From DASQVO01 sp035640715 (GTDB lineage Bacteria > Actinomycetota > Actinomycetes > Streptosporangiales > Streptosporangiaceae): a stretch of DNA of 22,631 nucleotides. The stretch is taken from positions 1 through 22,631 of the forward strand of contig DASQVO010000105.1 of NCBI GenBank assembly GCA_035640715.1, read 5' to 3'. Every line of letters starts with the position of its first letter. The stretch's first letter is position 1. The translations under genes and the position numbers were made by a program. The notes beneath the pieces are model-generated. The model was not told where the DNA came from, did not search any database, and worked only from the letters and a program-made list of their open reading frames with translations. Of this stretch, positions 13,535 through 20,810 are shown piece after piece.

Positions 13535-15570
13535 TGGAACGCAAGCCGACGCGACAGGCGGCCGCGATGAAAGGGAGCGCTGTGCCGGGCATTGAGACCG
13601 GGGCCGAGGAGCCTGCGCAAGCTTCCGTGACGGCCAATGAGGTAGCGGGCCGGTCCGATACCGGCACCGGCACCGGAACCCTGACCGGCGGAGCGGGGCA
13701 GGTACCTGCCGGCCAGCCGGCCAACGGTAAGCCGGCCAGTGCCAGCGGGACCGGTGCCAACGGGAGCGGGAGCGGTCATATGCTTCCCCGCCCGTCCGCA
13801 CCCAGCCCGGCCGCGCGCCCGGCGCTCGGCGCCCAGCCCGGCACGCAAGACCGCATGGTCAGCTGGCTGGTCGTGGCGATGCCCGCAGTCACCGGGCTCA
13901 TCGTCGGCGGATACCGGATCGGCTATCCGTCGCTGTGGCGGGATGAGGCCGATACCAAGGTGGCGGTCACCCGGTCGCTCGGCCAGATTTTCGCCCTGCT
14001 CCGCCACACCGACGCGGTCCATGGCGCCTATTACCTGATCATGCACGTCGTCGTGGGGTTTCTCGGTGCCTCCACGGGTGTGCTCCGCCTGCCGTCCCTG
14101 ATCGCGATGTCCATCGCATGTGCATTCACCGCAGCGATCGGCCGTCGGCTGGCCGTCCTGGCGGGCGCCCCGTACGCCAGCTTCACCGGGCTGTGCGCCG
14201 GCATGGTCTTCGCCACCACACCCTTCATGACCAGGTACGCGCAGGAGGCCCGGTCTTACGCGATGGTGACGATGCTGGCCACGGTGACCACGTATCTCCT
14301 GCTCAAAGCCGTCTCGGACGGACGCAGATGGTGGCTGGCCTATGCGGTCGCGATCGCCGTAACCGGCTTGGTCAACATCTTCGGCCTGTTCCTCCTCGTC
14401 GCGCACGGACTGTCGCTGCTCATTGCCGGCCGGCGTGAGCGGGCGGCCGTGAACCGTGCCGCGGCCGCACTGACCAGAGGCGGCATCATTCCTGCCGCAG
14501 CGCTCCCGGCACCTGGTGGTCCCGGCGGCACACGGGCCGGCGACAGGCCGGAATCCGGGCAGCCTCCGCTGACCGTGTTCGCCCCCGCGGGGCTTTCCGG
14601 CAAGCGAGTGGCGGGCCTTCCGGTGCAGTGGCTGGCCGCCGGGTCGGCATCAGCGGCGGTGCTGATCCCGCTCGTACTCCTGGCCTATTCGCAGCGCGGA
14701 CAGCTCAGCTGGGCGAGCCGGCCGAACTTCAGCGCCATCGTCGCCCTCGCCCATGACGGCGCCGGCTCCTACCAGCTCATCTTGCCGGTCTTCGCGCTCG
14801 CCGTCGGCGGTATGCTCGCGGGGCTGATCGCCGACCGCAGCCGGCGGCCGTTCACCCCCGGCGTCGTCGCGTTGCCGTGGATGGTGGCGCCCCCGGCGAT
14901 CCTGATCGGCGCCTCGCTTATTCATCCCATCTACGACGAGAGGTATGTCGAGTACTGCCTGCCGGCCCTTGCCATCCTGGTGGCCTGGGGGATCGCCTGG
15001 ATAGCCAGGCTGGCTGCGGCCACGCCACTGTCAGGGGCAGGTATCGGGTGGCTGCCCTCGGCCGTGGTCGCGGTCGGTCTCGTAGCCCTGCTGATCGCGC
15101 CGCAGAAGGCCATCAGGCTCGACAGTGCCCGCCCCGAAAACCTCAGGGAGGCCTCGGCGATCATCGCAAGCCATGAGCGGCCGGGCGACATCATCTTCTA
15201 CATCCCGATAACCGGCCGGATCGCCAGCATGGCATACCCGGGTCCCTTCACGCGCCTCCGTGACATCGCGCTCGCGAAATCACCGGTGGCCTCGGCCACG
15301 CTCTACGGCACCGACGTGAGCGCTTCGGTGCTGCGCAGCCGGTTCGTCGACGTCACCAGGGTCTGGGTCGTCACCGGGGTCAACAATTACCAGTTCCCGA
15401 AGCCGACGACGCCCGTCGACAAGGAAGAGCTGAGCTTGATCTCGGGTATGTATCAGATTGGCTCCTGGCAGGACGGCGACACCTTGTTCAGGCTGTACGA
15501 CAATTACCCGAGGATTGGCGTCGGGCCAGCCGGCAGCACCCTGTCCAGGCTGTACCGCACCCCGGGCTAG
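13534..15570 (+). CDS. GT-C-fold polytopic membrane glycosyltransferase (GT39/PMT_2-like) with long disordered N-terminus
   Basis: A 678-residue protein. Residues 1-107 are Gly/Pro/Ala/Thr-rich and probably disordered; from about 108 there is a run of roughly ten or more membrane helices. The first loop has the acidic pair Asp137-Glu138 in YPSLWRDEADT, and later FMTRYAQEARSYAMV appears; both are hallmarks of bacterial GT-C enzymes that transfer sugars from polyprenyl-phosphate donors at the outer face of the membrane. The hydrophilic C-terminal part (about 535-678) follows the last helix. A Gly/Pro-rich loop (about 310-360) splits the membrane region. Acceptor and sugar are unknown. The start is uncertain: ATG 13534, ATG 13567, or GTG 13582, which has the best Shine-Dalgarno (GGGAG 4 nt upstream). 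Convergent with the sigma-factor gene; repeats B and C lie between. Confidence 0.85.
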   Translation: MERKPTRQAAAMKGSAVPGIETGAEEPAQASVTANEVAGRSDTGTGTGTLTGGAGQVPAGQPANGKPASASGTGANGSGSGHMLPRPSAPSPAARPALGAQPGTQDRMVSWLVVAMPAVTGLIVGGYRIGYPSLWRDEADTKVAVTRSLGQIFALLRHTDAVHGAYYLIMHVVVGFLGASTGVLRLPSLIAMSIACAFTAAIGRRLAVLAGAPYASFTGLCAGMVFATTPFMTRYAQEARSYAMVTMLATVTTYLLLKAVSDGRRWWLAYAVAIAVTGLVNIFGLFLLVAHGLSLLIAGRRERAAVNRAAAALTRGGIIPAAALPAPGGPGGTRAGDRPESGQPPLTVFAPAGLSGKRVAGLPVQWLAAGSASAAVLIPLVLLAYSQRGQLSWASRPNFSAIVALAHDGAGSYQLILPVFALAVGGMLAGLIADRSRRPFTPGVVALPWMVAPPAILIGASLIHPIYDERYVEYCLPALAILVAWGIAWIARLAAATPLSGAGIGWLPSAVVAVGLVALLIAPQKAIRLDSARPENLREASAIIASHERPGDIIFYIPITGRIASMAYPGPFTRLRDIALAKSPVASATLYGTDVSASVLRSRFVDVTRVWVVTGVNNYQFPKPTTPVDKEELSLISGMYQIGSWQDGDTLFRLYDNYPRIGVGPAGSTLSRLYRTPG

Positions 15571-15571
15571 G

Positions 15572-15630
15572 GGCGTTGTTCGAAACCGGCTGGCGAGCGC
15601 GGGCCCCTGGCCTGTGCGAGCGGCCTGGGA
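15572..15630 (-). repeat. Interspersed GC-rich palindromic repeat, copy B
   Basis: Read on the minus strand it gives GGCCGCTCGCACAGGCC, then GGGGCCCGCGCTCGCCAGCCGGTT, then CGAACAACGCC, closely matching copy A including its tail. It starts one base past the GT-C stop codon (15568-15570). Confidence 0.7.
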
Positions 15631-15690
15631 GCGTTAGCCAGGACCGGCGAGCGATCGCGGGCCGTCAGGCCTGTGCGAGCGGCCGGTGCC
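15631..15690 (-). repeat. Interspersed GC-rich palindromic repeat, copy C
   Basis: Minus-strand reading: ACCGGCCGCTCGCACAGGCC (15687-15668), an internal GGCCTGACGGCC, then GCTCGCCGGT ending at 15643, then a tail with TAACGCTC. Terminal arms ACCGGC/GCCGGT at 15643-15648 and 15682-15687. It directly adjoins copy B, so the 170-bp gap between convergent GT-C and sigma genes is mostly repeat. Confidence 0.7.
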
Positions 15691-15740
15691 GTGGCCACGG
15701 TGAGGACCCGTGCCAGAAGGTCCGCAGGACTGCCCCGCCG

Positions 15741-16322
15741 TCAGGTTCCTGGTGAATCGCCCGCGACGGCGGGCATGCCATGCTCCGTGATCTGCTCGCG
15801 GATCCGCCTGCGGCCCCGGTGCAGCCTGGACATGACGGTGCCTATCGGCGTCCCCATCATCTCCGCGATTTCCCGGTATGGGTAGCCCTCAATGTCGGCC
15901 AGGTAGACCGCGGTCCGGAACTCGCCCGGCAGCTCACGCAGCGCCCGCAGCAGGTCCGAGTCGGTAATCCGGTCCAGCGCCTCGGTTTCCGCTGAGGGCG
16001 CGGGGGGCGCGAGCCGGTCAGCGGACATCTGCCACTCCTGGAGGTCACCACCCAGTGCCTGCTGCGGCTCGCGCTTCCGCTTCCGGTAGACGTTGATGAA
16101 CGTGGTCATCAGGATGCGGTTCAGCCATGCCCTGAGGTTCGTTCCTGGCCGGAACTGATGGAACGCCGCGTAGGCCTTGGCGGATGCCTCCTGCACGAGG
16201 TCTTCGGCATCGATCGGATTACGTGTCATCCGCAGCGCCGCGGGATAGAGGTGGCCGAGCTGGGGCACGACATCACGCTCGAACCGCGCGCGGCTCTCCT
16301 CGGGCTCTTCGCTGGCGCTCAT
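15741..16322 (-). CDS. sigR: SigR/SigH-type (ECF12-like) RNA polymerase sigma factor
   Basis: A 193-residue group IV sigma factor. Region 2 (about 12-85) shows FERDVVPQLGHLYPAALRMTRNPIDAEDLVQEASAKAYAAFHQF and the -10-binding GTNLRAWLNRILMTTFINVYRKRKREP; region 4 (about 125-180) shows LRALRELPGEFRTAVYLADIEGYPYREIAEMMGTPIGTVMSRLHRGRRRIRE. These blocks match the redox-responsive SigR/SigH group, which in actinobacteria controls thioredoxin and protein-repair genes and is normally held by the zinc anti-sigma RsrA/RshA encoded next door. No RsrA-like CysXXXCys protein is seen downstream: the next DNA is repeats and a convergent gene. ATG 16322 has GGAGAG 3 nt upstream. A tandem motif lies directly upstream. 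PMT precedes it on the same strand, 348 bp away. Confidence 0.93.
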   Translation of the reverse strand: MSASEEPEESRARFERDVVPQLGHLYPAALRMTRNPIDAEDLVQEASAKAYAAFHQFRPGTNLRAWLNRILMTTFINVYRKRKREPQQALGGDLQEWQMSADRLAPPAPSAETEALDRITDSDLLRALRELPGEFRTAVYLADIEGYPYREIAEMMGTPIGTVMSRLHRGRRRIREQITEHGMPAVAGDSPGT

Positions 16323-16330
16323 GTTCTCTC

Positions 16331-16380
16331 CGGGATAGAAGGTTTTCCCATCATTTACGGGATAGAGGTTTTCCCACCAT
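16331..16380 (-). promoter_or_regulatory. Tandem GGGAAAACC-CTATCCC motif upstream of the sigma-factor start
   Basis: On the minus strand, TGGGAAAACCTCTATCCCG (distal) and TGGGAAAACCTTCTATCCCG (proximal) are two copies about 27 nt apart, each preceded by GATG-like sequence. The proximal copy runs into the Shine-Dalgarno GGAGAG. Each has GGGA/TCCC ends, so it may be an operator or a leader RNA element; the GGGAA part loosely resembles SigR -35 boxes, but no GTT -10 is at the right spacing. Confidence 0.5.
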
Positions 16381-16436
16381 CTAGTAGACGTCCGGCGCGG
16401 CAGAATCGATCGCCTATGTAACGGAGATCACAAGCT

Positions 16437-16493
16437 GTGCTGGCCCGGGGGGCGGTGCTGGCCCGGGGGGACGACCAGTGCTGGCCCGGGGGG
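16437..16493. repeat. Three tandem copies of a 16-bp G-rich repeat
   Basis: GTGCTGGCCCGGGGGG begins at 16437, 16455 and 16478; the three copies are identical over 16 bp, with spacings of 18 and 23 bp. Confidence 0.85.
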
Positions 16494-16505
16494 ACGACCC
16501 CCCGG
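16486..16505 (-). terminator. Perfect 8-bp GC hairpin, candidate PMT terminator
   Basis: CCGGGGGG, loop ACGA, CCCCCCGG. It lies between the PMT stop and the sigma start and would form in transcripts from either strand. Confidence 0.45.
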
Positions 16506-16541
16506 AACCCCCCGTCAGCTTTCCCGGGTTGGGGTCCGATA

Positions 16542-16586
16542 CACCGGCCGCTCGCCGGGCCAGAGGCCCGGACTCGCTGGGCCGGT
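16542..16586 (+). repeat. Interspersed GC-rich palindromic repeat, copy D
   Basis: Outer inverted arms ACCGGCC (16543-16549) and GGCCGGT (16580-16586), with an inner perfect hairpin CCGGGCC-AGA-GGCCCGG (16555-16571). Its first 43 bp are identical to copy E. Confidence 0.85.
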
Positions 16587-16627
16587 ACGATCGTCTGTCC
16601 GTATCCTGTGCGGGGCTTGCCGTTGTG

Positions 16628-16670
16628 CACCGGCCGCTCGCCGGGCCAGAGGCCCGGACTCGCTGGGCCG
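16628..16670 (+). repeat. Interspersed GC-rich palindromic repeat, copy E
   Basis: Exact 43-bp duplicate of 16542-16584, 86 bp away, in the same orientation. It ends at the base adjoining the PMT stop codon (16671-16673) and keeps the inner CCGGGCC-AGA-GGCCCGG hairpin. Confidence 0.85.
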
Positions 16671-18236
16671 CTAGATCCAGCCGTGATACCACATCCGGGA
16701 TAGCCAGGAAGCGTACGGTATCACCTTCGCGGCCAGGATCGGGTACAGGTAAATGAAATTCAGCAAGACGATCAGCAGGTAGGCGCCACTGACGGCTGCG
16801 CCGACCGACCTGCGCACGACGCTGGCGTGCGCCGAGCCGATGATCAGCCCGATACAGAGGACGATGGCAAGGATCAGGAACGGCTCGAACTCTGTGGCGT
16901 AGTAATAGAACTTGGTGCGGGAGACGAACGGGAACCAGGTGAGCCAGCCGACCGCCACCGCGAGCGTGACCGCACCCGGCCGCCAGTCCCTGTGCAGCAG
17001 CCACCATATGAGGCAGAAGATCAAGGCGGGAATGGATGCCCACCAGATTGCCGGGGTGCCGATAGCGAGGACTTCCTGCGAGCAATGTGGTGCGACACTG
17101 CACGCGGCGCCCGACGCTGGCGCGGTGTAGTAATAGGCGACCGGTCGCGACAGGACCAGCCAGTTCCACGGCTGCGACTCATAAGGGTGATGGGTGTGCA
17201 GGCCCACGCCGAACTGCAGCATCTGCACGTGATACTCATACAGCGAGTAGAGCGCGGAAATCACCGGCGTATGGATGCCCTGGCTCGCCGCGTAGTTCCG
17301 GTCGTAGCCGGCACTGGACACGAACCAGCCGCTCCATGAGGCGATATAGACCACGGCCGGGAGCACCGCGAACGTTATCGGCAGCCATTTACCGTCGCGC
17401 ACGAGGGCCCCGCGCCGGAAATGGCTGATTCCCGCCGTCCGCCGTGCGCCGATGTCCCAGGCGATCGCCAGGCCGGCGAACGCCACGATGTACCAGATCC
17501 CGTCCCACTTGCAGGCGCAGGCGCAGCCGAGGAGGAAGCCGGCTGCCACCCGCCACCAGCGGATCCCCAGCTCGGGGCCGGCGTCGCCGGGCCTGCTGGC
17601 CGCCACGGCCCTGGCAAGACGGGCGCGTGAGACATCACGGTCGATCACCAGGCAGCCGAACGCGGCGAGCACGAAGAACATCAGGAAGATGTCGAGCAGC
17701 CCGGTGCGGCTCATCACGAACTCCAGGCCGTCCAGAGACATCAGCAGCCCGGCGATGCAGCCGAGAAGCGTCGACCTGGTCATCCGCCGGGTGATCCGGC
17801 AGATAAGCAGGATCGCCAGCGACCCGAACACCGCGGCGGAAAAGCGCCAGCCGAACGAGTTCAGCCCGAAGATCCATTCCCCGGCCGCTATCAGGATCTT
17901 CCCGAGTGGCGGCATCACCACGTATTCGCCGCCCGGAGCGAATATGTGGGTACTGCCCGCCTGGATGAGCGCGTTGGCGTTGCTGACGAAATTATGCTCG
18001 ACGCCGAAGTTAAGGATGCTGAACGCGTCTTTGGCGTAGTAGGTCTCGTCGAAGATCAGCGCGTGCGGCACGGCTAGCCGGTCGAACCGCAGGAACGCGC
18101 CGAACGCCGTGACAAGCAGCGGCCCTATCCAGCCCCAGACCCGGTCAGCGGGCAGCGAAGAGACCAGCCGTGCGCTCAGCGCCGACGCCCGGGCCGTAGT
18201 TTCGGTAGCCGGTGTACCGGCCTCAGTTGCCGCCAT
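16671..18236 (-). CDS. pmt: Protein O-mannosyltransferase (dolichyl/polyprenyl-phosphate-mannose-protein mannosyltransferase)
   Basis: A 521-residue polytopic membrane enzyme that transfers mannose from polyprenyl-phosphate-mannose to Ser/Thr of exported proteins. The PMT hallmark FDETYYAKD in the first external loop carries Asp63-Glu64. HIFAPGGEYVVMPPLGKILIA, GWRFSAAVFGSLAILLICR, the ACACKWDGIWY block and the C-terminal LNFIYLYPILAAKVIPYASWLSRMWYHGWI are typical of actinobacterial Pmt, with about ten to eleven helices. I chose ATG 18236; the frame stays open to 18446 but would then overlap the divergent rsmI gene and add unconserved sequence. There is no Shine-Dalgarno, so it may have a very short leader. 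PMT divergent from rsmI is a usual actinobacterial arrangement. The stop codon directly adjoins repeat E. Confidence 0.95.
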   Translation of the reverse strand: MAATEAGTPATETTARASALSARLVSSLPADRVWGWIGPLLVTAFGAFLRFDRLAVPHALIFDETYYAKDAFSILNFGVEHNFVSNANALIQAGSTHIFAPGGEYVVMPPLGKILIAAGEWIFGLNSFGWRFSAAVFGSLAILLICRITRRMTRSTLLGCIAGLLMSLDGLEFVMSRTGLLDIFLMFFVLAAFGCLVIDRDVSRARLARAVAASRPGDAGPELGIRWWRVAAGFLLGCACACKWDGIWYIVAFAGLAIAWDIGARRTAGISHFRRGALVRDGKWLPITFAVLPAVVYIASWSGWFVSSAGYDRNYAASQGIHTPVISALYSLYEYHVQMLQFGVGLHTHHPYESQPWNWLVLSRPVAYYYTAPASGAACSVAPHCSQEVLAIGTPAIWWASIPALIFCLIWWLLHRDWRPGAVTLAVAVGWLTWFPFVSRTKFYYYATEFEPFLILAIVLCIGLIIGSAHASVVRRSVGAAVSGAYLLIVLLNFIYLYPILAAKVIPYASWLSRMWYHGWI

Positions 18237-18282
18237 CGATGCATATCGTACGGGATAGGCACACGGGCGATGGGGAACGCAA

Positions 18283-19212
18283 ATGCGCGGCGGAGAAGGA
18301 ACTCCCAGCGGGCTACCGGGGGAGGCGGGCATCCCGGCTGGAGGCACGCTGACGATCGCGGCGGTCCCCATCGGGCGGCTGGACGACGCGTCCGGCCGGT
18401 TCACCGCGGAACTCGCCGCGGCACCGATCATCGCCGCGGAGGACACCCGCCGGCTGCGCCGGCTGGCGGCCCGCCTCGGCGTCGAGCTGAGCGGGCGGGT
18501 GGTCTCCTACTACGACGCGATCGAGGCGCGGCGCTGCGCCGAGCTGCTCGCCGAGCTGCGCGCGGGCCGTGACGTGCTGCTCGTTACCGATGCCGGTATG
18601 CCGGGCGTCAGTGATCCTGGGTACCGCCTGACCGCGGCCGCGGCCAGTGAGGGCATCAGGGTGACCGTCGTGCCGGGACCATCGGCCGTGACCGCGGCGC
18701 TTGCCGTCTCCGGGCTGCCGGCCGATCGCTTCTGCTTCGAGGGATTCCCGCCGCGGAAGGCGGGCGAGCGGTCACGCAGGTTCGCCGAGCTGGCGAGCGA
18801 GCGCCGGACCATGGTCTTCTTCGAGTCACCGCGGCGGGCCGGCGCGACCCTTGCCGAGCTGTCGGGCGCGTTCGGCGCGCTGCGGCGCGCCGTGGTCTGC
18901 CGCGAGCTGACCAAGACACACGAGGAGATCCGCCGCGGCACCCTCGCTGACCTGGCTGCCTGGGCGGATGCCGGGCTGCGCGGCGAGATCACCATGGTCA
19001 TCGAGGGGGCGCCGGCCGCGGCGCCTGGCTCGGCGCAGGGCGCTGGGGATGTCGGGCAGGCTGTCGCGGAAGTGCGCCGCCGGGTGGCCGACGGCATGTC
19101 ACGCCGTGACGCGATCATCGCCGTCGCGGCGGAAGCCGGGCTCCCCCGGCGGGTCGTCTACGACGGCGTTGTCTCGCCGCGCGCGAGCTCCTGCCCGGCG
19201 GAGACCCCCTGA
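18283..19212 (+). CDS. rsmI: 16S rRNA (cytidine(1402)-2'-O)-methyltransferase RsmI
   Basis: A 309-residue SAM-dependent ribosomal RNA methyltransferase of the tetrapyrrole-methylase fold. It methylates the ribose of C1402 in the 30S decoding centre. Visible motifs: GTLTIAAVPIGRLDD (the family's TPIGNLGD site in actinobacterial form), AAEDTRRLRRLA, LLVTDAGMPGVSDPGYRL, VTVVPGPSAVTAALAVSGLPADRFCFEGFPPRKAGER, and CRELTKTHEEIRRGTL with LRGEITMVIEGA. The C-terminal helical part (about 250-300) ends in a short variable tail. The start ATG has GGGGA 6 nt upstream. The last 55 bp overlap the convergent GT-C gene, and the region contains an 18-nt triple repeat. Complete and very probably functional. 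Confidence 0.97.
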   Translation: MRGGEGTPSGLPGEAGIPAGGTLTIAAVPIGRLDDASGRFTAELAAAPIIAAEDTRRLRRLAARLGVELSGRVVSYYDAIEARRCAELLAELRAGRDVLLVTDAGMPGVSDPGYRLTAAAASEGIRVTVVPGPSAVTAALAVSGLPADRFCFEGFPPRKAGERSRRFAELASERRTMVFFESPRRAGATLAELSGAFGALRRAVVCRELTKTHEEIRRGTLADLAAWADAGLRGEITMVIEGAPAAAPGSAQGAGDVGQAVAEVRRRVADGMSRRDAIIAVAAEAGLPRRVVYDGVVSPRASSCPAETP

Positions 19213-20810
19213 CCAGCGGAGACACTCTGGCTGCCAGAGACGCCCTGGCCGCTGGCGGCAGGGGCCGGGCGGGCGCGCTGGGCGGCCAGCCACGTGCGGG
19301 CGGCGGTGTCCTTCCCGAATGCCATGGCCGCCGCGAGGCAGGCGAACGGCACCGCCGGGAGCACGTACCGGTAGTCGAATTCCGCCGTCGCGGCCGGCTC
19401 GACGATCATCGCGACCGAGACGGCCCATGGCAGCAGGGCCTCGCCGCCGACCCTGCGCCAGGCCAGCACCATGCCGCCGAGCCCGATGACCAGGATGACG
19501 CCGTAGAGGGTGCCAGGCAGGTAGATGTGCCGCTGGTAGACCCGCATGATCCCGGCGAACGGCTCCACGATGTCGGTGACCGGATTGCCGCGGACGTAGT
19601 AGGCGACGTCGGAGTTGTACCCCCCGACGTGCTTCTGCGCCCACTTCGGGATGGCCATCGGGCGGTAGCGGAAGAGGTACTCGTTGTAGGTGGCCGCGTT
19701 GGGGAAGACGGTGCGCTTCCAGTCGAATACCCGGATCGTGTCATCCGCGACGGTGCGCAGGTAAGCGAGCGGCTGGGCCTCGATGGCCCGCTTGGCGAAG
19801 TCCTCCGCGAGCTGGTTGGGCAGCGGGGAGAACTTGGTCGGCGGGAAGCGGTTCAGCGGTGAGGCGGGTGTCCAGATGTAGGCCTGCGCGATCGGGCGCT
19901 TGGCCGGCGGCGTGGTGGTGCACAGCCACAGCTCGTCCGTGGGCACGTGCATCTTCGAGCACTCGGCGAACGTCATCACCCGGGAGTAAAGGAAGACGCC
20001 GGTGCTGTTGGTCATCGCGAACTGGCCATAGTCCACGTAGAACCACATGCAGTAGAGGAGCACCGGGGCGACGCACGCGGCTATCGTGCCCACGACAGCG
20101 CGCCAGCCGATCCGCTGGATGATCATGTAGACGGCGAAGATGGCGAGCAGCGGCAGGCCGACGGAGCGGACCGTGGCCGATATGCCCAGGATGAGCCCGG
20201 CGAGCGCGCAGCGCTGCCAGGACGGCTTCTTGTCCCACAGCACCAGCGTCGCCGCCAGCACAATGAGGAACTCGAATGGGACGTCGCTGAGGATCAGGTG
20301 CTCAAGCTGGATCTGGAACGCGTCGTAGAGCACCGGCACGGCGGCCAGTGAGGCGACCCAGGCGGGGGCGCCGAACCGGTGCCTCGCCAGCGCGTACACC
20401 ATGACGCCCACGGCCACGCCCATCAGATGTTGCAGGACCGTTATCAGCGCGTAGCTGTGGAAGGGTTCCAGGATCTTGAGGAAGACCGCGTAGCCGGCCG
20501 GGCGTGTCACGTCCGCGTGAAAGCCGATCACGTCGGACATGTACGTGAAGGAGTCGTTGAACCAGAGCTGCCAGCGGTAGCCGAGCTCCGCATCCGCCCG
20601 GAGGCCGATCGCGGGAATCAGGACGAGGGCAAAGATCCGGTGTTCGACGAGCAGGGCGCGGAGCCGGCCGGCGGAGAACAGGGACGCGAGCCGGCCCGGT
20701 GAGCTTCTTGCGGCCGGTGAGCTAGCGGTGTCTGGGGGGCTGCCTTTGCGAACGGAGCCGAGCGGGCGGGGCAGCTTCGGGCGCCATGAGCCTGAGGCCG
20801 GTCCTGTCAA
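19158..20810 (-). CDS. GT-C-type polytopic membrane glycosyltransferase, probable
   Basis: A 550-residue protein with a basic, disordered N-terminus (about 1-45) followed by roughly ten or more membrane helices. The first external loop has Asp86 in LWFNDSFTYMSDV, then DVTRPAGYAVFLKIL, a pattern seen in actinobacterial GT39-like enzymes; LEHLILSDVPFEFLIVLAAT, RSVGLPLLAIFAVYM and FDYRYVLPAVPFACLAAAMAFG also fit. Sugar and acceptor are unknown. The TTG start at 20810 has GGAGGG 6 nt upstream and no better alternative. The C-terminal tail consists of six-residue repeats (GQGVSG, SQSVSA, GQGVSA, GQELAR) and overlaps the 3' end of rsmI. It is divergent from the GT2 gene, with a 205-bp shared promoter region. 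Confidence 0.85.
   Translation of the reverse strand: MTGPASGSWRPKLPRPLGSVRKGSPPDTASSPAARSSPGRLASLFSAGRLRALLVEHRIFALVLIPAIGLRADAELGYRWQLWFNDSFTYMSDVIGFHADVTRPAGYAVFLKILEPFHSYALITVLQHLMGVAVGVMVYALARHRFGAPAWVASLAAVPVLYDAFQIQLEHLILSDVPFEFLIVLAATLVLWDKKPSWQRCALAGLILGISATVRSVGLPLLAIFAVYMIIQRIGWRAVVGTIAACVAPVLLYCMWFYVDYGQFAMTNSTGVFLYSRVMTFAECSKMHVPTDELWLCTTTPPAKRPIAQAYIWTPASPLNRFPPTKFSPLPNQLAEDFAKRAIEAQPLAYLRTVADDTIRVFDWKRTVFPNAATYNEYLFRYRPMAIPKWAQKHVGGYNSDVAYYVRGNPVTDIVEPFAGIMRVYQRHIYLPGTLYGVILVIGLGGMVLAWRRVGGEALLPWAVSVAMIVEPAATAEFDYRYVLPAVPFACLAAAMAFGKDTAARTWLAAQRARPAPAASGQGVSGSQSVSAGQGVSAGQELARGETTPS
19198..19251. repeat. Three imperfect 18-nt tandem repeats in the rsmI / GT-C overlap
   Basis: Units begin at 19198, 19216 and 19234 around the pattern GCGGAGACNNNCTGGCC. 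They encode the six-residue repeats at the C-terminus of the GT-C protein; the rsmI stop codon (19210-19212) lies within the first unit. Confidence 0.7.

Larger units (their letters stand above)
16323..16670. other. 348-bp region between PMT and the sigma-factor gene, packed with repeats
   Basis: No credible gene. From right to left (transcription direction) it contains repeat copies E and D, a perfect GC hairpin (16486-16505), three copies of GTGCTGGCCCGGGGGG (16437-16493), and the tandem GGGAAAACC/CTATCCC motif before the sigma start. Frames crossing it are Pro/Gly/Ala-rich shadows. Confidence 0.7.

Noticed and set aside
16331..16380. SigR-type promoter (GGGAAT, 18-19 nt, GTT) in the sigma leader
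   Set aside because: The GGGAA half is present twice, but no GTT-type -10 lies at the correct spacing, so I report only a tandem motif.
16414..17169. Minus-strand frame running through the 3' part of PMT and the repeat region
   Set aside because: It is out of frame with PMT, and its tail is a translation of the repeats (GPAPPPGPAQ); there is no start context.
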